Source: Hermodice carunculata
Taxonomy: Eukaryota > Annelida > Polychaeta > Eunicida > Amphinomidae
NCBI GenBank assembly: GCA_964020975.1
Contig: OZ026612.1
Span: 134,360,763 to 134,424,762, forward strand
Reading direction: 5' to 3'
Length of the DNA: 64,000 nt
Position 1 is the stretch's first letter, and each line of letters begins with the position of its first letter. Under the pieces are notes generated by a model that saw nothing but the letters and a program-made list of their open reading frames with translations, did not search any database and had not been told where the DNA came from. Below are positions 49,688 through 62,643 of the stretch, piece by piece. The position numbers and the translations under genes are program-made.

Positions 49688-50854
49688 TTTTATTTTATAT
49701 TTGTGATATACCAGGCATACAACAGGCCATAATCTGTCATTAGAAGTCAATAACATGTATATGTACAATTGTTTCTTTATGTCTGGCATTCCTTTTTGCC
49801 AACAGATTTTTTCATGCCAAGAACTTTATTTTGCCATAGTTTTTTTTTTTTTTTTGAAACTTTATATTTTTTACTCATGTCGTTTTTCCAACTTACAACT
49901 TGAATGTACAAGGCAACAACTTTCCTTTGTGGCCACACAGACAATTTTGCTTTGAAGCAAATCTTCTATTTCTAGTTTGTTCTTCTAATTTTGAGTGTTT
50001 TTCTTTGTAATGGGATGATTCGCTTGCCTCATATTGTTATGATTCAATCTTGGCAGCCATTGTATCATATTTACAAACACTCTGCTTTTCAAAACACAAT
50101 TTTACGACTTCCCCTCTTGACATTTGCATCACCCAAACATGCGTACTACTATACTTTAAATGCTTTCACAAATTTTGCTACACTGTTTTGCATTTTATCA
50201 ATATTTTCTAAACTATAACTACCACATGTACATCCATTTAATTATGATTTCTGCCAATCACACCAGCAACAGCCATATCTCTGTTGAGCATACACAATAT
50301 CCCCAGTGACTTGTATAATAATTTATGCTGCAGATTAATTTCTTCATCTACCTCATGTGTACATCAATCAGCCTTCGGCTTTGCCATGGACCACACTCCA
50401 AAAAACACAGTCATCTGTGTTGTGAGCCCAGATATCTGCACTTGCTATAGTTTGACCATATACATCATTACAATATGATTTGAGCAAGTATTAAATCCAC
50501 CTTTATTATACTGTGCCCCCCCCCCCACAAAAAACAAAAACAAAAACAAAAACAAAAAAAAAAAAACTGATACATTAATTTGCACAGGAAGCTCTTGAGT
50601 TTTGAATGACCAAGGAGGTTACCCTCCTTGGAATAACCGAATAATCCTTTACAAAATATGCAGTCTCTGTTTTAAAATTGTTTAATTTGTTAGTTAATAA
50701 CCTCATATTATAAAAAAAAAAAAACGAGCAGCATTCAACCAAATTGAAGTGCACTGGATTTAATGTCTCTACTTACTTCTCAATAACATCTGAGATCAGA
50801 TGCCATTAAACCTTTGTGGACACCACCACCCTCCCACCACATCTATTTTGCCAG

Positions 50855-53800
50855 TCATGCTGAATTCCTTTTTAAGAGGAAACTTGTTTATTGTTCTTTG
50901 TTTTCCCCACATGATATTGGGACAAAGACAGGTATGTGTTACATATACTTATTTCTCCATGGATTTGTGATATTATACGTATGTTGTATATGGATATACA
51001 AATAATGTTTATTTCTACCTGTACATACTCATCTATACTTAAAGACTGACCCTGCCTGGAGTGGGCAGCTCCCTATAGTGGGCACTTTGGTAATTTACCA
51101 GTCCCAAGGATGCCCTGTATTGAGAAGTTTCAAAGTACAAGTAAGCATTGAAATTGTGAAAATATTGGAGTGTAACTTTTGATGAGACTCAAGTTTTAAA
51201 ATGTAAAATGCCTCTATTTGGCATGATTTTAAATGCAACAAGTTTATATTTATCATTAGATGGACCATACTGTATATATGTACCAGCAGCAGTTGGAATT
51301 ACACCTCTGTCTGTTATAGGTTTGAAGATATTCAAGATTTGAAGTTTGAAATACTCCCAGCATTCAGTGAAGTCACTGTATGATTAACAGCAATATCTTA
51401 CCGTCTGCACACATGTACTCATTTGCCCATACATATTTTTGGCCAAAAAATTATCACAGACAGAGGTGTCTCTGTTATAGCTTTGTATTAAAATTTGAAA
51501 TACTCCCAGCATTCAGTGAAGTCACAGTATGATTAACAACAATATCTTACCTTCTGGGCACACATACTGATTTTCCCACACAATGTATAGATCTTTTTTT
51601 TTTTAATTTTGTCAAAATTATTACAGACAGAGGTGTCAATCCAACTTCAAGTTTTTTAGGTTTGTGGTATAGGTGCACTCAGAAGATTTCAATGTTCACC
51701 AGTTTAAGCCTATTAAAGGTGAAGGGGCAATTTCAATTCAAAAGATTGTGGTCACAATACATTTGATTATCATTGGAAAGGAAAACTGTTAACTCAGTCT
51801 TTATGGGGGAAGGGTTAATTTCTACCCTGGTTCCCACCTTTTATACCAGTTATATCAGAGCTCTATTTTCTGTTACACTTGACATGAGAGCCTCTGTGTT
51901 GGTTGTTCGATCACAAATAATAAAGTGAGGTGCACTGACCTCACTCCGAAGATGTAACTGTGTTATGTGTCCCGTAACCAGCTTTTGTGCAATGGGCACA
52001 AAGGAGGGGATTTTCAGTGCTGCCAATAGGACCAAGACCAGTTTGAACCAGCTGACTGCTGGCTTTGAGTGGAGAGGTCAAGCGTAGTGTGAGAAGTTAC
52101 AAGATCAATGTCTGTGACTGAATAAAATCCTAGTTTGAAAGGGGTCAGGGCGATTTTCTGTTGAAGTTTGCTTGCGCCAAAGCAACAGATGATGCAGTGA
52201 AAGCTGGACCAAGTTTAGGGGTGCAAAATGCTCCCTTTCAAACAAAGGTCACATGACACATAAACAAACTCAAGTACAAGTGTGTATACATGTGTTATGT
52301 ATATTCAAATTCCAAGCTATCCTCTGTGCACTGTTAAATTACACACAACACACACAATGAGACAAGTCTCTTGAAAACAATGTCACACGGTGACATACAC
52401 ACAGCTACACTGCTGAGATCTTACATTTTTAATTGTTTGTAAATTTATATAATTTATAATTGAACTTGTATTAAAAGTTAAACGCACAAAGTTAGATCAT
52501 AAACTAGTAAATTTTTAGATATGTTTTATACACTTTAAAGTTCAATGGAACAGTAATGACATTCACAATTTCTTAATTACTGATGGTGTGAAACACAAGC
52601 CAGTGGGTTGTTACCCAACACACAGAGAGGGTAATCACAACAGAGGTGGACAGCTGGAAGAAGGGGGCAGAACAGTAAACATAGACTGAGCCAAGGTCCT
52701 GCCTTTTCTTGTATGGTTAGCCATATGGGCAAAAATTTATGTAGGATGGGTTGTGTGCTCAATGTATATGGTGACTGAACTGCATATTGGATATTCCATA
52801 TTGCTGTACTTATTCATATTCCTCACTGATTGTATATTTTTTTCATTATTCAACAAGTAAATACAGGCAGGTACATGTGTATACACACACTCAACACCCA
52901 AGTAATGCAGGCAGATATATATGTATACACAATGAACAGGTAACACTCTGTCTGAAAAATAACTTTATTGTAGATCTTTACAATACATCAAGGAAGAGTC
53001 AACATGTGATTGCATTTTTGTCTCATCAGAAATGTGGACAAAATAACATTTTTTGATAAATAATGATTATGCCACCTTAATTTTTAATAATTCTATGACA
53101 GGCATTAATTGGACAAAAATATATCTGAGTTCAGGGTGCTAGAAAACTCCTCAAGAATTGAGTTGTCAAAAGGGCAGTTATAGTCCCATCAGGATACCAA
53201 GTCCGTACTGTAACATGCTTACAAGACAGTATAGTCATGAAGCTTTGATTCTTAGTCTTTAAATAAATTTGATAATTATGATATATAAAGCACCATATAC
53301 ACATGTCTACAGCTATAACTGTGTGCATGGTGTCAGTTGACAGTATTGCACTGGAAATGGGTCTCTACCTTTTTATGAGACTGCATGTCTGTCTCTACCT
53401 TGTCTTGAGACCTTGTCTCTACCTTGTATTGAGACGTCTCTACCTTGTCATGAGACTGCATGTCTCTACCTTGTCTTGAGATGTTGTCTCTACCTTGTCA
53501 TGAGACTGTGTGTCTCTACCTTGTCTTGAGACCTTGTCTCTAACTTGTCATGAGACTGTGTGTCTCAACCTGGTCTATACACTCGTGTCTCTACCTTGTC
53601 TTGAGACTGTGTGTCTCTACCTTTGACTGTGACTCTGTGAAACAGACATTTTACCATCACTGTTTACCATTATATAACACCCCTGCTGACTAAAGTGTTA
53701 CCCATGAGTTAGCACCTCTACTCATTAAAAGTGTAACTGTTCAATTAGCACCCCTACTCACATAAGTTACTGTTGACTCCAGATTCATTTAAATTGTTCC

Positions 53801-55548
53801 CTCCTTGTTGACGAATTTGGTGTTGAATATTTTTACTTTTAAGAATTTGTCTTTCCTAAATCTAAGCACCACAGGTAGGTATGAAAGACAATGTATTACA
53901 TAAGTATGAATTTGAAGTTAGTAGGAGTTTCTGTGCATGATATATTTCATTTGTTGCAGTGTTCCAATCTCATGAAATTGCCTGAAATAATAAAATTTTT
54001 CTCCACACTACTTCTCAGTCCTTTGTACACAACCTTTGTGTGTGATGTGGTATTATGTATTATTATTATTATTATTGTAATATTCACATTATAATTAGGC
54101 TAAATTAGGTGAAAAGGTAGGCTGGTTCTTTAATGTCATGCCGTGCAGGTTGTGAATAAGACAAAAAGAAAATTAATTTTTCTCATGCTTTTGGTAAACA
54201 TATAATTAAAAAAAAAGGAATAAATGAATTTTAAAAAAACCCCAAAAAACTCCACCCCCAGTCCTCAAAAAACCCAAGGAAGTTGGTCCAACCTCCTTGA
54301 AAGAAAAAGAAATCCCACAAAAGTGCCAACAATAGGAGCAAACTGTGCTGATGATATCACGACCTGTAAACAATGGCTGTTCAGGTATGGCAGGCCTCAT
54401 AGATTACAGCAGTCTGTGTCTTCCAGTATCAGTAGTATATATTTAGTCATAAAATGATACTGATAAGGTACTACATTTTACAAAGATTGATGGGACTTCT
54501 ATTTACGGTGACAAATTGTTGGCTTTCCTTCTTGTGCACCAGCAATGACAAACCTCATTTTTGACACAGAGTTTGACCTGCTGTACACATTCACAGGTCA
54601 TGGCAGGTTTCTCATATCCTTTCAAACAATATTAGAATGCATATACATGTACATGTTCTTTTTTTTTTGTTTTCGTCTTTTTTTTAAAAAATAAATATAA
54701 ACTAGAGATCTCAACACACACTAGGGAGAGTTGTTTACCTGGGGTTATCATGGCAAGTCTTTAAGACTCTCATTCATTCATAGTTTTCTGTACTGAGCAG
54801 AAGCAAGGTGGCTGTGGAAAAAAAAAAACCAGCCTCCTCAGCAGAAGTGTAAAAAAACTGAAGAAGACAACATTTGACATTTAAGCGTTTTTATGGCTAG
54901 AGAAGGAAAGGTTACTTCAAAGCTATAGATCGTGCACATAATTATGATAACCAAAACAGCCTTTTCTCCTGGGATTACTTTTACTTTTTGTTTAGTTTCC
55001 CAGAACAGACTGGCATGGTGGGGTGGGTGTACTGTTATGTCGAGCCAGGCCTTGTTTGACAAGGTAGAAAGGCCACCTGTGACTCCTGTGTACTCCTGAG
55101 TTGTTGACATTATATGAGCAAACTGCAGAATAAATAGCATTACCTAATAAATATCACATATGTCAAGGAGACCTAGAGAAAACTAAATGCTGCCTGTTTG
55201 CATGTTTATCCTCTGTTTTGTCATGAGTAGTAACCACATGCATGTGACCCACCCTAGATACACTGTGATGCAAGGCAAGCCACAGAACATATACTGGTCA
55301 CAAGTAATGGCCTAAGTCTTATAGCTTTGTTACTAAATCAATGCCACTGAGTAAAACAAAAATAAGCAAAAACCAAACAAGGATTACCTCTCTGAAAATT
55401 TTCAGAGTCAAAATACATGATGTAGATGATTATATATACAGTCAAATGCCCTCCTGTCGTAATCTCTGGATGATGTTTCATCCTGTGACACAAAGATGTG
55501 AAGCGCCCTCAAGTCTTTATACCTGCACTGTACCAGTTTTTATGTTAG
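50855..55548 (+). CDS. Possible upstream exons of the unrecognised plus-strand gene
   Basis: Candidate exons 50855-50931 (HAEFLFKRKLVYCSLFSPHD...), 54336-54384 (ANCADDITTCKQWLF) and 55442-55548 (QMPSCRNLWMMFHPVTQRCE...) join each other and the exon at 60589 with correct phase at every junction. The middle pair gives C-x6-C-x2-W ... C ... WM ... C, loosely like a ShKT six-cysteine domain, although the spacings after the second Cys are too long for a good match. The acceptors at 54336 and 55442 lack a clear pyrimidine tract. No start codon or signal peptide was found. The phase coincidence is suggestive, not proof. Confidence 0.28.
51320..51600. repeat. Tandem duplication of about 165 bp
   Basis: TTTGAAATACTCCCAGCATT, CAGTGAAGTCAC(T/A)GTATGAT and AACAATATCTTACC appear twice, at 51340-51440 and 51495-51580, with a few changes. 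Confidence 0.85.
51715..51818. mobile_element. TTAA MITE, family B, truncated copy
   Basis: Only the terminal part is clear: GGAAAACTGTTAACTCAGTC followed by GGGGGAAGGGTTAA, ending in TTAA at 51815-51818. The inner part is too diverged to align by eye. Confidence 0.4.
53360..53630. repeat. Minisatellite, GTCTCTACCTTGTCTTGAGA unit
   Basis: Irregular units of about 20-40 bp built on TCTCTACCTTGTCTTGAGAC and a variant TGTCATGAGACTG. About ten copies. Confidence 0.9.
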
Positions 55549-55619
55549 GTAAAGTTAAATGTTAAATGGCTGCAAGTTAGTATCAGTTACCACTTGTGTG
55601 GTCATCTGAAACAGAAAAT

Positions 55620-55642
55620 GCCCCCCCCCCCCCCCCCCCCCG
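55620..55642. repeat. Poly-C run
   Basis: About 20 consecutive C before GGCTTCAG. Confidence 0.9.
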
Positions 55643-56338
55643 GCTTCAGTGTATTTCCCAGCTCTGGTTGCCTGACCAATTAATGTCACTGTGGTACAAT
55701 ATTTGTTAAAATTAATGTGGAATAGTACATTCTCCTTTCTTAAAATGCTCAGATTGTTTACATTAATGGAGACTTATTTCTAAAAGACTCCTCTCAGGAA
55801 TACGTTTTTCAAGTTAACCACACATTAACAGATCTAGCTCCAGTGAACAGAACCTGTTGCAACAAATAAATGTGTATATATTAACCCGTCCACTCGTCCA
55901 TTTGCACAGTTTTATATCCTGCCATTTGTAACTTTCTTTGCTCATGTCCCAAAAAAAGTTTATTATTGATTATGATGGTTGTTGGACACATGTAAGCATT
56001 GTTACCTTGATACGAAAAAAGACGGGAATGCTGGTGCACTCCTGTCATAGTAAGCCACTGTCATAGTAAGCCAGTCATGAAAAACAAAGCTTTGTTCATC
56101 AAGGTAATTCTGATTTTTTCCATCTTTCTGTGTACTTGGTAGCCTATTCTGTGCATCCCTAATTGGTTATCATACATTCTGTCACATCCATTTGCCCTGT
56201 AAGATTATCACATTTGAGAAATGTTGCTGATATCTGTATCTTGTACTGGTGTAACTGGTGTTAGACATTGTTTAATTTCTCATTCTGTAAATGATGAGCC
56301 ATGGCATAAAATTTCAGTATATGTGATATTCTAGTTGG

Positions 56339-56639
56339 GTACATGTATATACAGTGTATTATATGTATATACAGTGTATTACTTGTATATACAGTGTATT
56401 ACATGCATATACAGTGTATTACATGTATATACAGTGTATTACATGTATATACAGTGTATTACATGTATACACAGTGTATTACATGTATATACAGTGTATT
56501 ACTTGTATACACAGTGTATCACATGTATATACAGTGTATTACATGTATATACAGTGTATTACATGTATATACAGTGTATTACATGTATATACAGTGTATT
56601 ACATGTATATACAGTGTATTACATGTATACACAGTGTAA
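56339..56639. repeat. Minisatellite, 20-bp unit, fifteen copies
   Basis: The unit ACATGTATATACAGTGTATT is repeated with single-base variants. 20 bp is not a multiple of three, so all three frames stay open and give Tyr/Cys/Ile shadow proteins; none is credible. Confidence 0.97.
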
Positions 56640-57711
56640 AAACAGAGTATTACATTCATTGCAAATGGTGCTGCATTTAATCGAGACAAAGGAACAGAAT
56701 GATGTGAATGTGTCTTACTGAAACCCTTACTTTAGCACACACATATTCAGTAAGTCTACTGGTATGTGGATTCTGTTCTTCCTCGAAACCAAATACTTTT
56801 TTAATATTGTTCTTATTTACATATATAAGCACACAAATTTTCAGTGCCAGTGAGGACATGTATATGTTTCACTGTGAGCACATGATAATGTGACGTGTAT
56901 CTTTGCTAAGCCTTGTAGCCTGCTCTTGAATCTGGAAATTTGTAAGGGTTTTTTAAGGACACAGAATAATATTTCATATCATCAAAATAAATTGGTTCTT
57001 AATTAGCATGCATTATACATCATGTAACATTAGCTCATTATGAGTACATGTAAATTAAGAGAGTAGAATTCCCCAATACACAGTGCACCGGGATGTATGT
57101 GCTTTGGGATATATGTGCATTGTATCTCTCAGTATGAAAGATGTACAAATGTGTGAGTAGTCATGCAATGTATACACAATCATTCGGTAACATGGTTCAC
57201 ATCTGATCTAATGATTTGGTTAAACATGCCAAACATTTGCTAGAGATAAGGTCATGGAGCATGTATCAGCTGATCTCACTACATCATTAGGATTTTTTGA
57301 GAACTCAAATGCAAACACTGGTAAAGCAGGTGGTTATTACTGACCAGTGGTTATACTGTACTTTGCATACATGATGCAACCGATCCACACACTGAGATAT
57401 TCCATGGTTGAATAAACTAGTTTATTCCTCCCTGGATATTCTAATGGCTACGCTGCTGAAGTAGGTGGTTATTATAGGCCTATGGTTATACAAGATGCAG
57501 CATGTCCACAGACCTAGATATTCCTTGCCTGTTTCATTCAGTCAAGTTTTTATGATGCAACATAGTAAGGAAGTTAATCATAGCATTATTAGTCATTCAC
57601 TAATGCCTCATAACAAGGGAGATCAACCTGGATATACATGTGCATAGTGTTAACCTAAGGATCACAGATGCACCTTTTGGCCATACAGCTTTGGCTTTAT
57701 AAGAGCCTGTC

Positions 57712-58135
57712 AAGGAGCCTGGGCTCTAATAACCTGTCTCAGCACAGTCAAGGAGCCTGGGCTCTAATAACCTGTCTCAGCACAGTCAAGGAGCCTAGGC
57801 TCTAAAAACCTGTCTTGGAACAGTCAAGGAACCTTGGCTCTAATGATCTGTCTTGGTACAGTCAAGGAGCCTGTGCTCTAAGAACCTGTCTCAGTGCTGT
57901 CAAGGAGCCTGGGCTCTAAAGACCTGTCTCAGCACAGTCAAGGAGCATGGGCTCTAATCACCTGGCTAGGCACCTGTCTAGGAACAGTCAAGGAGCCTGG
58001 GCTCTAAGGACCTGTCTCAGCACAGTCAAGGAGCCTGGGCTCTAAGCACCTGTCTAGGAACAGTCAAGGAGCCTGGGCTCTAAGGACCTGTCTCAGCACA
58101 GTCAAGGAGCCTGGGCTCTAAGGGCCTGTCCTGGT
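57712..58135. repeat. Minisatellite, 38-bp unit, about eleven copies
   Basis: Unit contains AGTCAAGGAGCCTGGGCTC followed by TAA(T/G)(A/G)ACCTGTCTCAGCAC. Units differ at a few places and one is expanded. No spacers, so not CRISPR. Confidence 0.95.
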
Positions 58136-58775
58136 TGTAGTTAAGGGGCCTGGTCTTCTTTTATACTCAGTTGATACATTCCTAATCTGCTTCCTGCAAT
58201 TTTTGCAAATTTGCTGAAACAAGTTTTTTTCAAAACTGTCTTCAGATCAGAATAATAGAATTTTCTTTTTATGTTTCCTGAAAAAAAAGAAGACAGGTCA
58301 AATACATTTTCTATTGTTGAAAATTGCAAAGCTGGCATTAGATATTATTCTTGATTATCTGTACATTGTATCTGGTAGTGTATTTCTAATAGATGCAACA
58401 CTTTGCTTATAAATTGCTAGTAATAATGGTACGTCAATTGACCAAACATCCAAAGAATGATGGGCATCTGCCTCCACTGTCACACCAGGATATGTGCTAT
58501 TTTACATATGGCATTTGTCCCAGTCAGTCAATCTTGTGAGCTGAGCTCCTGGTATTCAGCTGAACATCGCTGATCAGATAATGTATCAATTCATTATCTG
58601 TCTTTGGCTGTCACTGACGTGGTTTGTGAACATTTAGCAAACTTTTTCTTTTATGTGCGGGAGTTATGAACAGATTTTTTTTTTTTTTTGTTTTTTTGTT
58701 TTTTTTTTTTTTGTTATGAAAAGAATGCCACAATTTGCAAAGGGATAGCAGTAATGACAAAAACACCAAAAGTAA

Positions 58776-59090
58776 GCCTAACACTGGGATATACTGGCAT
58801 TGTTAGTGTGAGCCTAACACTGGGATATACTGGCATTGTTAGTGTGAGCTTTGGTATTATTAATGGTACATATTGACTATTGGTGCATTGTGCACTACAT
58901 ATACAGCTAATATCACTGATGACCACAAGATCATTGTGTACTAATTAATATCACTGGTAACTACTGGTTTGCTGTGTACTAAGTAATACATGTATCACTG
59001 ATAATCACAAGTTATTTTATTGTTATATCACTGGTAACTACTAGTTCATTGGGTACTAATTAGTGTTACTGGTAACTACTGGGATTGCGT
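58776..59090. repeat. 36-bp duplication and a loose AT-rich tandem
   Basis: GCCTAACACTGGGATATACT with GGCATTGTTAGTGTGA is present twice (58776-58849). Then TACTAATTA...ATCACTGGTAACTACT-type phrases recur to 59090. Confidence 0.8.
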
Positions 59091-59579
59091 ATTATGAGAA
59101 GAGTGTAAAGGAACACATTTATAATAGTTGTCACTATAATAGTTGTCACTCTATCTTCAGGGAGCTTTTCTACCTTTGTTTTTTTTTTTTTAAATGCAGC
59201 TGAACAGACTTGTAGTACTGGGCTGTGTTCCTGATCTGCATATATGTTAAGTGTTCTAAAGTGTGTATAAATGTGGGCCCTAAATAATGAAAATGATAAA
59301 ATATTGAATAAATAGACATGAAAAAGCAGCCACAAAATGTAAAAAGGAAAAACAATTTTTCTGGCAAAATGAGAGCCAAAAAGGATTGAAGGACTAGGTT
59401 CAAAGCAAAATCCAAGACTGAACAAAAAGTAATGCAATATAAACTAAAAAAGATTTGCTTCATATCAAGTTTGTCTGGATGCCGTCTTTGCAGACATGTT
59501 TCTGTTTCACTGAAAACACAGAGCTTTGTGCAGAAATATGTTCCTTACTTTTTGACATGTATGCAGACAAGTATCCTTA

Positions 59580-59935
59580 CTGTTATGACATTACCTCCAC
59601 AAGTATCTTCACAGTTGTGAAATCACCTCCACAAGTGTTTCCACAGTTGTGACATTACCTCCACAAGTATTTCTACTGTTGTGACATCACCTCCATAAGT
59701 GTCTCCACTGTTGTGACATTACCTCCGCAAATGTGTCCACTGTTGTGACATTGCCTCCATAAGTGTCTCCACTGTTGTGACATTGCCTCCAGAAGTGTCT
59801 CCACTGTTGTGACATTGTCTCCAGAAGTGTCTCCACTGTTGTGACATTGCCTCCAGAAGTGTCTCCACTGTTGTGACATTTACCTCCACAAATGTCTCCA
59901 CTGTTATGACATTACCTCCACAAGTGTCCCACTGA
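59580..59935. repeat. Minisatellite, 32-bp unit, about eleven copies
   Basis: Unit TGTGACATTACCTCCACAAG with TGTCTCCACTGT. Long frames on the minus strand through it (repeating VTTVETL) are shadows. Confidence 0.95.
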
Positions 59936-60224
59936 TACAGTATGTATGTGTACATCAGAAGTACTGATGTCAGCGCCATGCTTAGAAGTATTCCTGGTAT
60001 CAGGAGTTTGCCATACAAGTACATGTTCTTTATATCTATGACTTCTGCATAACAGTAATCCCAGTATCATGACCTCAGCATACAACTTTTACTAGTACCA
60101 TGACCTCTCTGCACACAAGCATTCCCAGTATGTGTATCATGAGTTCTTAGCATGCAGTGTACATGTACATGCATTCTTGCTGTCATAAATAGCAAGTGTC
60201 TGGTCTATCAGGATGTCACAACAC

Positions 60225-60555
60225 AACCTCTTGTCATGTCTGTTTTTGTCAGCTTTTCACTATAAAAGCTTTGCCATGTCTATTCTATCAAGATGTCAGT
60301 GTACATGCTCATGTCATGCCTGTTCTATCAGGATGTCACTGTACATGCTCATATAATGTCTGTTCTGTTAAGATGTCACTGAAAATGCTCATGTCATGTC
60401 TGTTCTATCAGGATGTCACTGAAAATGCTCAGGTCATGTCTGTTCTATCAGGATGTCACTGTACATGCTCATATCATGTCTGTTCTGTCATGTCTGTTCC
60501 ATCAAGATGTCACTGAAAATGTTCATGTCACGTCTGTTCTATCAGGACATCAATG
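60225..60555. repeat. Minisatellite, 40-bp unit, about eight copies
   Basis: Unit TGTTCTATCAGGATGTCACT with GAAAATGCTCATGTCATGTC. It ends just before the candidate exon at 60589. Confidence 0.95.
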
Positions 60556-60588
60556 TGCATGCTCGTGCTAATGCTATCAGTACTTCAG

Positions 60589-62288
60589 GATACACTCATA
60601 CCTGTGCACAGATACCCATTGATGGGCAACATGTGGAACTGTGTCTGTCAACACCGTCAAATGCCTGGGTGAGTGTGTGAGCATGGTCTGGTCATCATCA
60701 CATGGCTGCCTTCATGAGAGATGGAGCATAACAACCAGGCAATACAAAAACACTTGGCCCTTATGACAGTTGGAGCATAACTACAAGGCAATGCAAAAAC
60801 ACTCAGCTGGAGCACAGCTTTCTGGGCAAAGCAAGAATGTCACTTGATGCTAGGCTCGGAAGCTGTTTATGAAGAAATTGAAATGAACATGTATTATATA
60901 AGAATACTGAGCTCTTCATCAGCAGCTCTCCTGGGACCCTTTCATGCATTGCCCTTGGGCAGGATGTCCCGGTGACCAGCTCCTTGCCTGCTGTGTTAAC
61001 CTTACTTTCTTTGGAAGGGTCACCTGAAATGTATGAAGTCCATTCATGCCTGTAAACACAGAATGGCCTGTGTTCTTTCTGTTCTCTATGGAAGGGGTAC
61101 CTAGAATGTGTTAGGTCCAATGATGCTGATAAACACAGAATGGTCTGTGGCCTTTCTGTTCCCTCTTTGTTACTGACCTTTATCATCATTATCCTTAGTC
61201 AAGGGCATCTGCAAAATTTCAAGTTCAAAACATTGAAGTGCACTTCATTATTCCTTGCTCTTGTCAGCATTTATATTATTACACTCCAATCATTATTCCT
61301 TGTTCTTTTCAGCATTATACAGTTACGCACCAATCATGATTCCTTGTTCTTGTCAGAATCATACAGTTATGCACCAATCATTATTCCTTGCTCTTATCAG
61401 CATTATACAGTTATGCACCAATCATTATTACTTGCTCTTGTCAGCATTATACAGTTATGCACCAATCATTCCTTGCTCTTGTCAGTATTGTACAGTTATG
61501 CACCAATCATTATTCCTTGCTCCTGTCAACATTTATATAGTTACACTTTTGCATATACAGTGAAAACTTTTATAAGTCAGTACTCCAAGGGTCTGTACAC
61601 AGAAGCTTTGTCTGTCAGCCCAATGGCAAACAGAACAGACAGCTGTACTTACAAGATCACTGTTCTTGAAGTCTGTGAATACATGTACTGTCTTTCTGTC
61701 AGAAGCTGTTGAGCATTTCTTGTTGACACGCTGGTATGAGTTCAGTCTGATGGAGCAGCTAGAGCGCTGAGTGGGTTGACACCTGGTCAGCCTCAAATAT
61801 CATTGACAGCTTTTGACTTGTATTGTCCTCAGTCTGTTTTCATTCAAATGTCTGTTCTTTATGGTACATCCTGCAGATATCGGAGTCAAATAGAGATGCT
61901 ATTCTGTCTCATGATGTGGTTGTGGTCAAAAGTGATCCATATGACATCACTCCTTCTATGTCTCTCTTGATCAGGTTTGCTCCAGATGCTGCACTCATTG
62001 GGTTTTCTTCAGTAAGATTACGAGGCCTTTATGTTCAGCGTGAATGCCACACGTCAGATTGGTATAATCCACAGACAGGTACTGATATTGCCAAGTAATC
62101 ATGTAGATTTTTTTTTTTTTTTTTTTTAAGAAGAATGTGGTGTAATCTATTGTGTTGTTGAAATGTGTGTTCACTTTCCATAATAAGATTTTGCTGACTT
62201 CCTGTACAAAACATATATAAAGACTTATGTCCATTCGTCTTCCACAGACAGAAAGCGAAGCACCATGTTCTGGTCCAGCAGCCTTTGA
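60589..62288 (+). CDS. 3' exons of an unrecognised plus-strand gene
   Basis: Three exons with agreeing phases: 60589-60668, 61877-62078, 62248-62288. They encode HTCAQIPIDGQHVELCLSTP...SNAW, then ISESNRDAILSHDVVVVKSD ... RGLYVQRECHTSDWYNPQT, then a short basic end DRKRSTMFWSSSL and TGA (62286-62288). An AATAAA lies 38 nt past the stop (62326-62331). Donors GTGAGT and GTACTG and acceptors CTTCAG, CTGCAG and CCACAG are acceptable. Earlier coding-like exons at 50855-50931, 54336-54384 and 55442-55548 join in phase and are listed separately. Cysteines and the beta-strand-like pattern suggest a secreted or extracellular protein, but I recognise no family. It ends 353 bp from the convergent stop of the RHIM-like gene. 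The frame of the last exon is the least certain part. Confidence 0.42.
61240..61550. repeat. Minisatellite, about 44-bp unit, seven copies
   Basis: Unit ATTCCTTGCTCTTGTCAGCA with TTATACAGTTATGCACCAATC. It lies in the intron before the candidate exon at 61877. Confidence 0.95.
61570..61876. other. No feature seen (intron of the unrecognised gene)
   Basis: Only short frames; nothing supports a further exon between the minisatellite and 61877. Confidence 0.4.
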
Positions 62289-62643
62289 GAAAGACTATGT
62301 CACCAGGACAAATATAGAGATAAAAAATAAACTGATAAACCACTCTTGATGTTGGTGCTTGTCAACAAATGGCATGCCATATGCACATTCTCATTTATAC
62401 CAAAGTATTGTTGATTGCTGTGCATATATTTCTCACATCAGTTGTAATGGGGTTCATGTAGGCAAAGAAGTTGACTGGTTTACTGTGAGCTTTTAGATCA
62501 TAGACTCTTGTGATTCAAAGAACAAGAAGATAAGCTTGAACTTTTAATCTTTATAAATGTTGGTTTGTGCAGTGAAGTCAAAAACAAGTGTATCAACTGT
62601 CAGGCGTAGAACCTAGTCCCCTGTGTGATTCCCATTGTCATCA

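Noticed and set aside
50331-50450. Coding-like stretch SSSTSCVHQSAFGFAMDHTP
   Set aside because: The acceptor is plausible, but the only good donor leaves the wrong phase for the next candidate exon.
54541-54595. Exon-like block NLIFDTEFDLLYTFT with AG and GT at its edges
   Set aside because: Its phases do not fit the neighbouring candidate exons unless a very weak donor is used.
56335-56721. Three overlapping plus-strand frames of about 100-128 codons
   Set aside because: A 20-bp satellite without stops keeps all frames open.
57712-58135. Regular 38-bp repeats looking like a CRISPR array
   Set aside because: No unique spacers; units are directly adjacent and the genome is eukaryotic.
59673-60024. 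Minus-strand frames rich in VETL/GDNVTT
   Set aside because: Translation of the 32-bp minisatellite.
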